From assembly GCA_015231375.1 (NCBI GenBank), contig JADGBT010000015.1, positions 40,001 to 81,127 of the forward strand: a stretch of DNA of 41,127 nt, read 5' to 3'. This stretch comes from Magnetococcales bacterium (GTDB lineage: Bacteria; Pseudomonadota; Magnetococcia; Magnetococcales; Magnetaquicoccaceae). Position 1 is the first letter of the stretch. Every line of letters begins with the position of its first letter. Positions 1 through 7,815 of the stretch are shown piece after piece. Both the position numbers and the translations under genes were made by a program. The notes below the pieces were generated by a model. The model did not search any database, was not told the DNA's origin, and was given only the letters and a program-made list of their open reading frames with translations.

Positions 1-79
1 TGACGGCGCCGGACTTTTCCCCTACCCAATAATCCGAAGCCCATCCCCCCTTTCACTCTATATAGAAGAGGAAAAGGTC

Positions 80-1297
80 ATGACGCAGACCCGGAACATC
101 CCGGACCCCGCCACCCAACCGGTCACCCTGATCGTCGTGGCCGCCGGACAAGGCAAACGGTGCGGCGGAGAGCTGCCCAAGCAATACCAGGATCTCGATG
201 GTCGCCCCCTGTTGGCCCATACCCTCGATCACCTGCACGCCCACCCCCGGATCGACGCGATCCTGCCGGTGATCGCTGCGGATGGCGCCCCACTGTGGCA
301 AACGGTCATGGGAGCCCATCTGGCCGCCTGGCCGAAAGTGCTGGCTCCGGTCGCAGGCGGGGCCGAACGACAGGAATCGGTTTTCAGGGGACTGGCCAGT
401 CTGGCCTTGCCGGAATCGGCCTGGGTCGGGATTCACGATGGCGCCAGACCGTTTCCGGGTCCGGAACTCCTCGACCGGCTGCTGCTGGCCCGTCGTCACG
501 CAGACGCCGTGATTCCCGCCATTGTAATCCATGACACCATCAAAAGGATAGATGACATGGCGCGGGTCGCCGGAACCCTGGACCGGACCACGCTGCGTCG
601 CATCCAGACCCCACAGATCTTTCGATTCGGGCTGTTGAGTCGCTGTCATCAAGAGGCGGCGCGTCTGGGAATCGTGGCCACGGATGACGCTTCTTTAATA
701 GAAAGATGCGCGCTGCCGGTACTGACGGTTCCGGGAGAAGAGTCCAATCTCAAGATCACCCGTCCCGAAGACTGGTTCCTGGCCCGACATCATTTACAGC
801 AAAGGAGGTCCACCCTGGACATGCGCATCGGACAAGGATTCGACGTACACCGTTTCACCCCCGACAGACCCCTGATCCTCGGAGGCGTGACCATTCCCCA
901 CGATCAGGGACTGCTGGGTCACTCCGACGCGGACGTGCTGCTGCACGCGGTGATGGACGCCCTGCTCGGAGCCGCCGCGCTGCGGGATATCGGACACCAT
1001 TTTCCCGACACCGATCCGGCCTATCGGGGGGCCGACAGCCGCGAACTGCTGCGCGCGGTGAAACGGACGATCACCGACCGGGGATGGGGCGTGATCAACG
1101 TGGATGCCACGATCATCTGTCAGGCGCCCCGACTGGCGGCCTACATTCCCGGCATGGTGACGGTGATGGCCACCATCCTGGACATCCCCGCCGAACAGGT
1201 CAACGTCAAGGCGACCACCACCGAACGGTTGGGATTCACCGGACGCCAGGAAGGGATCGCGGCCCAGGCGGTGGTCCTGCTGGGCCGTCGCGCCTGA
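80..1297 (+). CDS. ispDF: Bifunctional IspD/IspF isoprenoid enzyme
   Basis: Fusion of two enzymes of the MEP isoprenoid pathway (405 aa, cytosolic). The N-terminal half (about residues 15-240) is the IspD cytidylyltransferase: it has the glycine-rich nucleotide-binding start [17 protein letters not shown], which makes CDP-methylerythritol. Residues 248-405 are IspF (MECDP synthase), beginning [12 protein letters not shown] with the metal-binding D-x-H, and also carrying [11 protein letters not shown] and [11 protein letters not shown]. Known IspDF fusions, common in Alphaproteobacteria and Epsilonproteobacteria, are of similar length. The ATG at 80 follows a purine-rich RBS (gaggaaaagg). Oddly, a near-perfect Shine-Dalgarno lies just before the first IspF methionine (see 801-823). 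The identification is secure; production of separate IspF is only inferred. Confidence 0.96.
   Translation: MTQTRNIPDPATQPVTLIVVAAGQGKRCGGELPKQYQDLDGRPLLAHTLDHLHAHPRIDAILPVIAADGAPLWQTVMGAHLAAWPKVLAPVAGGAERQESVFRGLASLALPESAWVGIHDGARPFPGPELLDRLLLARRHADAVIPAIVIHDTIKRIDDMARVAGTLDRTTLRRIQTPQIFRFGLLSRCHQEAARLGIVATDDASLIERCALPVLTVPGEESNLKITRPEDWFLARHHLQQRRSTLDMRIGQGFDVHRFTPDRPLILGGVTIPHDQGLLGHSDADVLLHAVMDALLGAAALRDIGHHFPDTDPAYRGADSRELLRAVKRTITDRGWGVINVDATIICQAPRLAAYIPGMVTVMATILDIPAEQVNVKATTTERLGFTGRQEGIAAQAVVLLGRRA
801..823 (+). promoter_or_regulatory. Internal Shine-Dalgarno and ATG at the IspD/IspF junction
   Basis: AAAGGAGGT at 801-809 is followed 11 nt later by the in-frame ATG at 821, which is exactly the first residue of the canonical IspF domain ([10 protein letters not shown]). 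It could start a free 158-aa IspF or be a relic of two genes before fusion. Seen directly; function is inferred. Confidence 0.5.
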
Positions 1298-1423
1298 GCC
1301 CCGACAGCCACAGATGACGCGACCGGCTCCAAAAAACCATTTACCGCGCCCGCGCGACTTGATAGGCTGAACGATCAACGTGGAAACAAAAGCACGCCCG
1401 ACCAGAAACAAGGATCTTGCGCC

Positions 1424-1744
1424 ATGCCCGACACAAAAGCCGAACAACGCCGCCGCCACGAACGTTTTTCGTTCCACAACGCCGTGACCCTGACCTTGGA
1501 CGACGGACGCCAGTTCCAAGGCACCGTGGACAACATGGGCTTCGGCGGCGCGTCCATGATGGTCAGCGGCGATCCCCCCGAAATTCCGTCCGGGAGCCCG
1601 GGAAAACTGCGGGTGGTTTTTTTCGGGCGTCCCACGGATTATCCGTGCAGCGTGGTGAGTGTCCACGGGACCAAGCTCGGGATCAAGATTCTGCGGGCCG
1701 ACTATCAAGGCGCCCCGGAGGAGATGCTGTCGGTCAAGGAGTGA
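1424..1744 (+). CDS. PilZ-domain protein (probable c-di-GMP receptor)
   Basis: Single-domain protein of 106 aa. It has the two PilZ signatures: an arginine-rich RRRHERF near residues 10-16 and DNMGFGGASM near residues 36-45, matching the (D/N)xSxxG-type motif with Met/Phe in place of the usual Ser region. PilZ proteins bind cyclic di-GMP and pass the signal to motility, polysaccharide or other machinery. No output domain is attached, so it would act by protein contact. An AAGGA about 9 nt upstream of the ATG supports the start. It faces the epimerase gene tail-to-tail with about 20 bp between stops. The degenerate second motif leaves ligand binding uncertain. Confidence 0.82.
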   Translation: MPDTKAEQRRRHERFSFHNAVTLTLDDGRQFQGTVDNMGFGGASMMVSGDPPEIPSGSPGKLRVVFFGRPTDYPCSVVSVHGTKLGIKILRADYQGAPEEMLSVKE

Positions 1745-1766
1745 TCCCGCCGACTTCTGGGGGGCC

Positions 1767-2777
1767 TCACACCCCGTGATACGCCCGATACCACGCCACG
1801 AAACGGCGTATGCCTTCGCGCACCGGGGTTTTGGGACAAAAGCCCACATCCCGGATCAGGTCATCCACATCCGCCCAGGTGGCCGGAACGTCGCCGGGCT
1901 GCATGGGCAACAGATTCTTGATGGCGCTTCTGCCCAGCGCCTCTTCCAGGGCGGCGATGTACTCCATCAACTCCACCGGCTGGTTGTTGCCGATGTTGTA
2001 GATCCGATAGGGCGCGGAGCTGGAACACGGATCGGGATGTTGGCCGGACCAGGCGGGATCGGGAGTCGGGATCCGGTCCAAGACCCGCACCACCCCTTCC
2101 ACGATATCGCCCACATAGGTGAAATCGCGTCGCATGCGTCCTGCGTTGAACACATCGATGGGCCGCCCCTCCAGGATGGCGCGGGTGAACAGAAACAACG
2201 CCATGTCGGGCCGTCCCCAGGGTCCGTAGACCGTGAAGAAACGCAGACCGGTGACCGGCAGACGAAACAGATGGGCATAGGTATGGGCCATCAGTTCGTT
2301 GGATTTCTTGGAGGCGGCGTACAGCGAAAGGGGATGATCGACGTTTTGATGCACGGAAAACGGCATGCTCTCGTTGGCCCCGTAGACCGATGACGACGAA
2401 GCGAACACCAGATGTTTCACCCCGGTGTGGCGACACCCCTCCAGCAGATGGACAAAGCCGACCAGATTGCTTTCCACGTAGGACAGGGGATTTTGCAGGG
2501 AGTAGCGCACGCCGGCCTGGGCGGCGAGATTGATCACGCCGTCGAACCGTTCCTGTTGGAACAAAGTTTCCATGCCGGCGCGATCCGCCAGATCCATCCG
2601 GACAAAGGAGAATCCCGCCTGTCCGGTGAGGCGGGCCAGGCGGGCGTGCTTGAGATTGACATCGTAATAGGCGTTGAGATTGTCCAGTCCCACCACCTGA
2701 TCGCCCCGCTCCAGCAGCCGGAGAGAGAGGTGGGAACCAATGAAACCCGCCGCCCCCGTAACGAGAACCTTGCCCAT
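1767..2777 (-). CDS. NAD-dependent nucleotide-sugar epimerase, probably UDP-glucuronate 4-epimerase
   Basis: Extended short-chain dehydrogenase/reductase of 336 aa, the usual size for UDP-sugar 4-epimerases. It starts with the NAD-binding Rossmann motif GAAGFIGSH (residues 8-16), has the Ser/Thr-rich SSSSVYG segment and the catalytic Y153-x3-K157 (YAASKKS). The following stretch [16 protein letters not shown] is typical of UDP-glucuronate 4-epimerases (LpsL/CapI type), which make UDP-galacturonate for LPS or capsule. Substrate is inferred from resemblance, not proven. It is divergent from rnhA with only 43 bp between starts, so both promoters must be compact or lie inside the neighbours. Confidence 0.88.
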   Translation of the reverse strand: MGKVLVTGAAGFIGSHLSLRLLERGDQVVGLDNLNAYYDVNLKHARLARLTGQAGFSFVRMDLADRAGMETLFQQERFDGVINLAAQAGVRYSLQNPLSYVESNLVGFVHLLEGCRHTGVKHLVFASSSSVYGANESMPFSVHQNVDHPLSLYAASKKSNELMAHTYAHLFRLPVTGLRFFTVYGPWGRPDMALFLFTRAILEGRPIDVFNAGRMRRDFTYVGDIVEGVVRVLDRIPTPDPAWSGQHPDPCSSSAPYRIYNIGNNQPVELMEYIAALEEALGRSAIKNLLPMQPGDVPATWADVDDLIRDVGFCPKTPVREGIRRFVAWYRAYHGV

Positions 2778-2820
2778 GCGTTTTCCTTTCCTTTAGACTC
2801 TCGATGAGTGACCCACGAGA

Positions 2821-3381
2821 ATGAACTATAAACGACATCAACCCGGAACGGAACCGCCCACAACGATGGACTCCATGGACTCGGAAACCGCACCCCAGGC
2901 GCACCTTCACCCGTCATCCGACGCGGTGTGCATTCACACGGATGGCGCATGCAGCGGCAATCCCGGTCCCGGCGGCTGGGGGGCCTTGCTGCGCTATGGC
3001 GCCCACGCCAAGAACCTGTCCGGTTTCGCACCCCAGACCACCAACAATCGCATGGAAATGCTGGCCGCGATCCACGCCCTGGAGGCGTTGACCCGTCCGT
3101 GCCGTGTGATTCTCAACACCGATTCGAGTTACGTCAAGAACGGGATCACCCAGTGGCTGCCCGGATGGAAACGACGGGGGTGGAAAAAAAGCGACGGCAA
3201 ACCGGTACTCAATGCCGAGCTGTGGCGCAGACTGGATGCGGTCTGTCTGAAGCATGAAGTGGAATGGCGCTGGGTCAAGGGACATGCGGGAGATCCGGGC
3301 AACGAGGCTGCGGACCAGTTGGCCCGCGAAGCCATCGTTTCCGGTCGCTCCGGCGAACTGCCCCCGGATCCCGCCGGTTGA
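2821..3381 (+). CDS. rnhA: Ribonuclease HI
   Basis: Degrades the RNA strand of RNA-DNA hybrids, removing R-loops and primers. The DEDD-type catalytic residues are visible: D41 ([16 protein letters not shown]), E79 (NNRMEM), D101 (LNTDSSYV), then [13 protein letters not shown] with the flexible-loop His and final Asp. The protein is 186 aa from the ATG at 2821, about 30 residues longer at the N-terminus than E. coli RNase HI. An in-frame ATG at 2866 would trim the poorly conserved leader to 171 aa. Neither start has a strong RBS (a GGAACGGA lies before 2866), so the start is uncertain while the function is secure. Confidence 0.95.
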   Translation: MNYKRHQPGTEPPTTMDSMDSETAPQAHLHPSSDAVCIHTDGACSGNPGPGGWGALLRYGAHAKNLSGFAPQTTNNRMEMLAAIHALEALTRPCRVILNTDSSYVKNGITQWLPGWKRRGWKKSDGKPVLNAELWRRLDAVCLKHEVEWRWVKGHAGDPGNEAADQLAREAIVSGRSGELPPDPAG

Positions 3382-3547
3382 AGACGGCATTTCAAAGATT
3401 CACAAGGTCACCGATTTGGTTTCAATTCACGATTCATAAAAAAACGGCACGAGTCCAGACGGTTTCACCCACACGTGACCAGCCGGCAGTCTGTCCGGAG
3501 GGAAACGATCGTGTCCAAAGCCCAACCATCGCACAAGGAAACATGAC

Positions 3548-3763
3548 ATGTTTGAAGATCAATTGCAGGCCGTGAACGAACTTCTGAAGTCCAACCCGAA
3601 ATTCCGCGAGATGTACGAGCGCCACGAGTCCCTGCGCAACGAAATCGACGAAACCCGCCATGTGCGCAATCAGTTCGATCTGGAGCGTCTCAAAAAAGAA
3701 AAACTCCGCATCAAGGATGCCATGGCCGCCATGCTGGTGGAACATACCGACGCCACGCTGTGA
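3548..3763 (+). CDS. DUF465/YdcH family small coiled-coil protein
   Basis: Acidic/basic helical protein of 71 aa (MFEDQLQAVNELLKSNPKFRE...), ending in the lysine-rich helix LERLKKEKLRIKDAMAAML. Length and pattern (short helix, then a long helix with LKKEKLxLKD) fit the DUF465/YdcH family, which has no firmly established function. AAGGA at 3536-3540 is 7 nt before the ATG at 3548; another ATG at 3543 is out of frame. The gene stands alone: 166 bp lie upstream with no gene, and an inverted repeat (3775-3804) follows the stop. Confidence 0.85.
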   Translation: MFEDQLQAVNELLKSNPKFREMYERHESLRNEIDETRHVRNQFDLERLKKEKLRIKDAMAAMLVEHTDATL

Positions 3764-3774
3764 CGCCATTACCG

Positions 3775-3804
3775 CCGCGCCGGAGTGCCTCACTGCCGGC
3801 GCGG
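3775..3804 (+). terminator. GC-rich inverted repeat after the DUF465 gene
   Basis: CCGCGCCGG (3775-3783) and CCGGCGCGG (3796-3804) form a perfect 9-bp stem with a 12-nt loop, 12 nt after the stop at 3763. No T-run follows directly, so it may be an RNA 3' stabiliser or a weak terminator between two genes converging here. Confidence 0.5.
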
Positions 3805-3928
3805 TCCATTCTCTTCGGAGGAGCCGGACCCTGCAACGCCGACGCCATCCGATCCGCCGACCGGTCTTGTGCGTGTTTCCGCCCACATCTCACAGCCGTC
3901 CGATGCCGCCAGACGGGTGCGCCACGGT

Positions 3929-4264
3929 TCAATAACGTCTCCAGACCTTGTTATGCCTGAAGATCGACTGCTCATTCTTGTTTTCGAGCGGGGCCGGTGG
4001 TGGTGGCAGCGGCAGCCAATGGGTTGGGGTCCACGGGATGCGATCCAGGCCCACCCCCCCCTGGCCATCGACCCGTCCCAAGGCCAGCTCCCGTCCATCG
4101 CTCACCAGGATCACCGAGTCGGGCCTCGGCCGACGCTCGTCGATGGGCACCCACGCCGCGTGCATGGCCTGCACCAGCGCATCTCCCTCATCCACGTCCG
4201 GGGATTCAAGCCAGTCGAGCATCCGCTTGGCGTCTTGCATATCCCATTGTTTGGGCTGTTTCAT
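3929..4264 (-). CDS. DUF551-like protein of unknown function
   Basis: Protein of 111 aa. Residues about 38-90 run WVPIDERRPRPDSVILVS ... ELALG ... THWLPLPPPP, which fits the DUF551 pattern (W-I-P-V-x-E-R-L-P ... V-L-V ... T-H-W-x-P-L-P-x-P-P). That domain is common in phage and prophage genes and has no known activity. The N-terminus (MKQPKQWDMQDAKRMLDWLES) looks helical, and the last 20 residues fall outside the motif. A strong GGGAGAGG RBS precedes the ATG, and a sigma70-like promoter lies upstream (4315-4344). No other phage genes are nearby, so this is an isolated cargo-like gene. Confidence 0.7.
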   Translation of the reverse strand: MKQPKQWDMQDAKRMLDWLESPDVDEGDALVQAMHAAWVPIDERRPRPDSVILVSDGRELALGRVDGQGGVGLDRIPWTPTHWLPLPPPPAPLENKNEQSIFRHNKVWRRY

Positions 4265-4314
4265 CAGTGCCTCTCCCTTGTTTTTTCCATGCGAACGGGT
4301 TCACACTCCCGCCT

Positions 4315-4344
4315 TTATTATGAAACGAAAACCCGATCCGTCAA
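4315..4344 (-). promoter_or_regulatory. Sigma70-like promoter for the DUF551 gene
   Basis: Read on the minus strand: TTGACG (4344-4339), an 18-nt spacer, TAATAA (4320-4315), about 50 nt before the start codon at 4264. It is one of the few good consensus promoters in the window. Confidence 0.5.
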
Positions 4345-4430
4345 CCGGAGAGTGGTCACACGCGCACACCCTTTTTTTTTGGTCCTTGAATGTCCAGATC
4401 CGGGTACCATTCATTTCCGGCCTCAGGCTT

Positions 4431-4484
4431 GCAAATCGCCCTGGATTTGTAAATCGCCCTGACTTTGCGAATCGCCCAGGCTTG
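4431..4484 (+). repeat. Three tandem 18-bp repeats upstream of trmB
   Basis: Three consecutive 18-bp units (4431-4448, 4449-4466, 4467-4484) share the core AATCGCCC. The array is bracketed by the same 10-mer CAGGCTTGCA at 4424-4433 and 4477-4486. It ends about 60 bp before the chosen trmB start. It may be a protein-binding array or a slippage product. Nothing shows that it is translated. Confidence 0.7.
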
Positions 4485-4542
4485 CAGCCGGCGACTCTTG
4501 TACCAACGCCTTTCATCCGTCATGCATGTCCAAGGAATCTCC

Positions 4543-5274
4543 ATGACCCACGACCACGACACCCCGTCCGACGCCACAGACGCCCCCCCGCCCGCCTGGA
4601 AACCCAAAGTCCACGGACGCAAGCGCGGCTTTCTCACTCCGAAGGAGAAAATCTGGCTGGACGCGACCCTGCCCGACTTCCGGCCTCCCCAGGCCGACAG
4701 CCGCGCCGCCCTGCTCGCCGCCCTCGGGGCGGATCCGGAACAGGCGCGACTGGTGTTGGAGATCGGATTCGGCAATGGTCAATTTCTCGCCCCGCTGGCC
4801 GCCCGACATCCCGCAGACCGCTTCATCGGCGTGGAGGTGTTCCAGGAGGGGATGGCGGCTCTGATCCGACGGTTGCAACGGGACCAGTCCACCAACACCC
4901 GCATCATCCCGGAAGATGCCCGACTGGCCCTGCAAGAGATGATTCCTCCCGACTCCCTGGACTGGGTGGTGATCAACTTTCCGGACCCCTGGCCCAAGAA
5001 ACGCCATCACAAGCGGCGCATCGTCCAGGCGGAACTGCTGGATCTGCTGACCCGACGCATGGTGCCCGGCGGACGGCTCACCCTGGCCACGGACTGGGAA
5101 GAGTATGCCTGGTGGATGGCGGAGGTGCTGGAGGCCCACAGCGGCTTTGAAAACCTCGCGGCCCCGGAACGGTTCGCGCCTCGTCCGGATTTCTGGCACG
5201 AAACCCGCTTCGAGACCAAAGGGGTCCACGCCGGACGCACCATCCACCATTTGGCCTGGAGACGCCTTCCTTAA
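4543..5274 (+). CDS. trmB: tRNA (guanine-N7)-methyltransferase
   Basis: Methylates G46 of tRNA variable loops using S-adenosylmethionine. The 243-aa protein carries the SAM-binding motif LEIGFGNGQFL near residues 76-86, GVEVFQEG (ribose-binding acidic residue), and the family signature NFPDPWPKKRHHKRRIVQ. I start it at ATG 4543, which has AAGGA about 7 nt upstream. An open frame extends to 4465, but that extension would run through the end of the tandem-repeat tract and lacks an RBS. The N-terminal 25 residues are low-complexity (His, Asp, Pro). A hairpin follows the stop (5288-5310). Confidence 0.95.
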   Translation: MTHDHDTPSDATDAPPPAWKPKVHGRKRGFLTPKEKIWLDATLPDFRPPQADSRAALLAALGADPEQARLVLEIGFGNGQFLAPLAARHPADRFIGVEVFQEGMAALIRRLQRDQSTNTRIIPEDARLALQEMIPPDSLDWVVINFPDPWPKKRHHKRRIVQAELLDLLTRRMVPGGRLTLATDWEEYAWWMAEVLEAHSGFENLAAPERFAPRPDFWHETRFETKGVHAGRTIHHLAWRRLP

Positions 5275-5287
5275 AAAGAAAACACGG

Positions 5288-5310
5288 CAGGAGGTGTACA
5301 AAACCTCCTG
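5288..5310 (+). terminator. Hairpin pairing an SD-like and an anti-SD-like arm
   Basis: CAGGAGGT (5288-5295), a 7-nt loop, ACCTCCTG (5303-5310): a perfect 8-bp stem 13 nt after trmB and 94 nt before the MFS gene. No plus-strand T-run follows; on the minus strand a T-rich stretch comes soon after. It could terminate or protect the trmB transcript. Confidence 0.45.
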
Positions 5311-5404
5311 TTCAAGATATAAGCTTGCAGTGGCAGTCGGGCGTTAAATCGCGTTCTTTTCATTTTTCCATCCATGGCTCGCATCGGGATCACCCACACC
5401 CCTC

Positions 5405-6646
5405 ATGAAACCCAAAACCACCACCGGCATTCTTTTCGTGGCCGTCTTTCTGGATCTGCTGGGATTCGGCATGGTCCTGCCGCTCATGCCCTTGTACGCC
5501 GCCGATCCCCGTTTCGCCGCGACACCGGCTGAAATCGGCTGGCTGATGGCGATCTATTCGATCATGCAGTTCATCTGCGCCCCGTACTGGGGCCAGCTTT
5601 CCGACCGCATCGGCCGACGCCCGACCCTGTTGCTGGGATTGGTGGGTTCGGCGCTCTCTTATCTGGCCTATGGCTTGGCCAACGCGTTGTGGATCTTGTT
5701 CGTGGCCCGTGCCGCCGCCGGCATGATGGGCGCCAACATCGCCGTGGCCCAGGCCGCCCTGGCCGATCTCCACCCGCCCCGGGAACGCTCCAAAGCCATG
5801 GGCCTGATCGGCGCGGCCTTCGGACTGGGCTTTGTCATCGGACCGGCCTTCGGCGGCTGGCTGGCCGGTTTCGGGGTGGCGGCAGCTCCCCTGGTCGCGG
5901 CGCTGATCACCGGACTCAACGCCCTGGCGGCGTTTCATTATCTGCCGGAGACCCGTCAACCGACCCGATCCGATCCCTTTTCCGCCTCCGCAGACTCCCC
6001 GCCCCGCTCCGGCCATCCCCTGTTGTCCGCCAATCCCTGGCGTCTGGCGCAACGGTTTCCCGGAGCCTGGATCTCCAGTTTGATCATGGGGGCCTTCATC
6101 ACCCTGTTTTCCGCCTTCGAGGTGACGCTGCCGCTGTGGGGCAAAGACGACCGGCACTGGGACATGACCACCACCGGCTGGATCTTCACCTTTGTCGGCG
6201 TGATCGCGGTGATCACCCAGGGCGGGTTGGTGCGTCGGCTCATGCCCCGCATCGGCGAAAAATGGGCCGCCATGACCGGTCTGCTGCTGGTGGCCGCCGG
6301 ACTGTTCACCCTGCGCGCCGACGACTGGCCGCTCCTGCTCGGGGCCTTGGCCCTGATCTCCGTGGGCAGTGGCCTGATCCACCCCTCCTTGTCGGGACTG
6401 ACCAGCCTCAACACCGATCCGGCCTTCCAGGGGAGCATGCTGGGGGTGTTCCAGTCCATGAGCGCCCTGGGACGCTGCGTGGGACCGGTGCTGGGAGGCG
6501 CGGCCTACGACACGCTGCAAGGCGGCATCTTCGCCCTCACGGCCACGGGGATCGCCGGGGTGCTGGCGGGTCTCTTCCTGCTGCGCCACCGGATGCGGGA
6601 TCTGCGCGCGCCATCCGGGCCAACTCCATCACCAGACGCTCCATGA
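5405..6646 (+). CDS. MFS drug-efflux-type transporter (TetA-like)
   Basis: Inner-membrane major facilitator of 413 aa with about twelve hydrophobic segments. The first segments (FVAVFLDLLGFGMVLPLMPL, then the loop GQLSDRIGRRP = MFS motif A at about residues 63-73) and the GFVIGPAFGGWL segment (motif C-like) match the DHA1/TetA-type proton-driven exporters. The substrate cannot be read from sequence. It stands alone on this strand. The ATG at 5405 follows a weak purine run. Its last 110 bp overlap the end of the oppositely oriented holA frame, which is unusual. Confidence 0.85.
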   Translation: MKPKTTTGILFVAVFLDLLGFGMVLPLMPLYAADPRFAATPAEIGWLMAIYSIMQFICAPYWGQLSDRIGRRPTLLLGLVGSALSYLAYGLANALWILFVARAAAGMMGANIAVAQAALADLHPPRERSKAMGLIGAAFGLGFVIGPAFGGWLAGFGVAAAPLVAALITGLNALAAFHYLPETRQPTRSDPFSASADSPPRSGHPLLSANPWRLAQRFPGAWISSLIMGAFITLFSAFEVTLPLWGKDDRHWDMTTTGWIFTFVGVIAVITQGGLVRRLMPRIGEKWAAMTGLLLVAAGLFTLRADDWPLLLGALALISVGSGLIHPSLSGLTSLNTDPAFQGSMLGVFQSMSALGRCVGPVLGGAAYDTLQGGIFALTATGIAGVLAGLFLLRHRMRDLRAPSGPTPSPDAP

Positions 6647-7610
6647 CCCGACGCGGCTCACCTCCACTTTTCAAAGAGCGGTCCGCCTCCTGACAACGCA
6701 GCAGCGCACTGGCCAGACGACGCGACGACCAGCCACGGACCTGGGTGAAGAATTCCGCTTTTTCTTTCCAGAACACCTGCAAGGCGGTGGCCACCGCATC
6801 CGGGCCGTCGCCTTTGTCCAGCATGGACGCCCCCTGGATCAACCGCCGCAGCCGCTGGGTCAGCAGCCCCAACAGGGCCAGCGGCTCATCCCCGCCCTCC
6901 AGCAGCCCGTCCAGGATGGTCAAGGCCGGAGCGACCCGCCCCGCGAACACCGCCGCCGCCAACGTGAACCCGTTCTGACTCCCCGATCCGCCCACGGATT
7001 CATAGACATCTTCCAAGGCGACACGCCGCCGGTCTCCGAGAAACAACGACAATTTTTCCATCTCCGATTCGGCGTTGCGGGCATCCCCCTCCAGCCGTTC
7101 GGCCAGCAGCAGCACCGCATCGTCGTCGGCGGAAAAGCCCGCCTCCCGCAAGGTGGTGCGGATCCAGGCCACCAACTCCCGCCCCTCCAGGGGATAACAG
7201 GGCACGCACCAGGCGAGTTTGTGAAACTCGAAGGCTTTGCGCAACGGACTTTTGGCCTCCAGCGGACCGGCCAGCACCACCAGCACCGAACTCTTCGACG
7301 GCGACTTCAGATAACGCAACAACGCCTCCCGGGCCGGAGGAGCCAGTTGATCCGCCTCCTTGAGCAGCACGAAACGCCGCGCCGCCAAAAAAGGAAACGC
7401 ATTGCATCCGCTCAGAAAACGCCCCACATCCAGATCCGCCCCGTGATGGCTTTCGGCGTCCATCTCCTCGTCTGCGACACTTAAGACCGCGCGGCGCACC
7501 AAGGTGGCCTGACGGGCCGCCAACCCCTGTTCCTGACCGTACAACAGCAAAGCCGGGGGTGGACCTTCCTGTTTCAAACGTTGGGGAAGCTCCCGCGCGT
7601 TCAGTTTCAT
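6537..7610 (-). CDS. holA: DNA polymerase III delta subunit
   Basis: Clamp-loader subunit that opens the beta clamp. The 357-aa protein begins MKLNARELPQRL, followed by PPALLLYGQEQGL (delta-type non-functional P-loop region), a central LKSPSKSSVLVVLAGPLEAKSPLRKAFE and a helical C-terminal domain with LLGLLTQRLRRLIQGAS. I chose ATG 7610; a frame open to 7676 adds 22 residues that do not look like the family. GGAAA lies about 10 nt upstream. The last 20 or so residues (Pro/Gly/Arg-rich) extend past the conserved domain and lie inside the overlap with the MFS gene. In E. coli holA follows leuS-lptE; here those genes are about 30 kb away. Confidence 0.9.
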   Translation of the reverse strand: MKLNARELPQRLKQEGPPPALLLYGQEQGLAARQATLVRRAVLSVADEEMDAESHHGADLDVGRFLSGCNAFPFLAARRFVLLKEADQLAPPAREALLRYLKSPSKSSVLVVLAGPLEAKSPLRKAFEFHKLAWCVPCYPLEGRELVAWIRTTLREAGFSADDDAVLLLAERLEGDARNAESEMEKLSLFLGDRRRVALEDVYESVGGSGSQNGFTLAAAVFAGRVAPALTILDGLLEGGDEPLALLGLLTQRLRRLIQGASMLDKGDGPDAVATALQVFWKEKAEFFTQVRGWSSRRLASALLRCQEADRSLKSGGEPRRVMERLVMELARMARADPASGGAAGRDPPAPRRSPWP

Positions 7611-7815
7611 GGTTGCATGGTTTCCATTGAGCGATCCGATCGACACACCATCAACACCATCAACACCCAGACACAACAGCCCCGAGCATACGCCTTTTCA
7701 GGAAAAATTGCATCCGGCTGTCTCCTGGCGCACAATTCTGTTATACTGGTCTCCCGCTTGAAGACGCACACGCCGTGCTCCACCGGAAGCGACCCGAACC
7801 ACACAGGGGATAGTC

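Noticed and set aside
1-79. End of an upstream gene at the left edge
   Set aside because: The window starts with TGA, which could be a stop codon, but there is no upstream sequence to judge. The rest to 79 is non-coding leader.
4431-4484. Tandem repeats considered as a CRISPR array
   Set aside because: Units are 18 bp and contiguous, with no spacers and no cas genes.
5294-5347. Short leader peptide starting GTG after AGGAGG, before the transporter gene
   Set aside because: The GTG directly abuts the SD with no spacing, and the peptide shows no attenuation-type codon runs.
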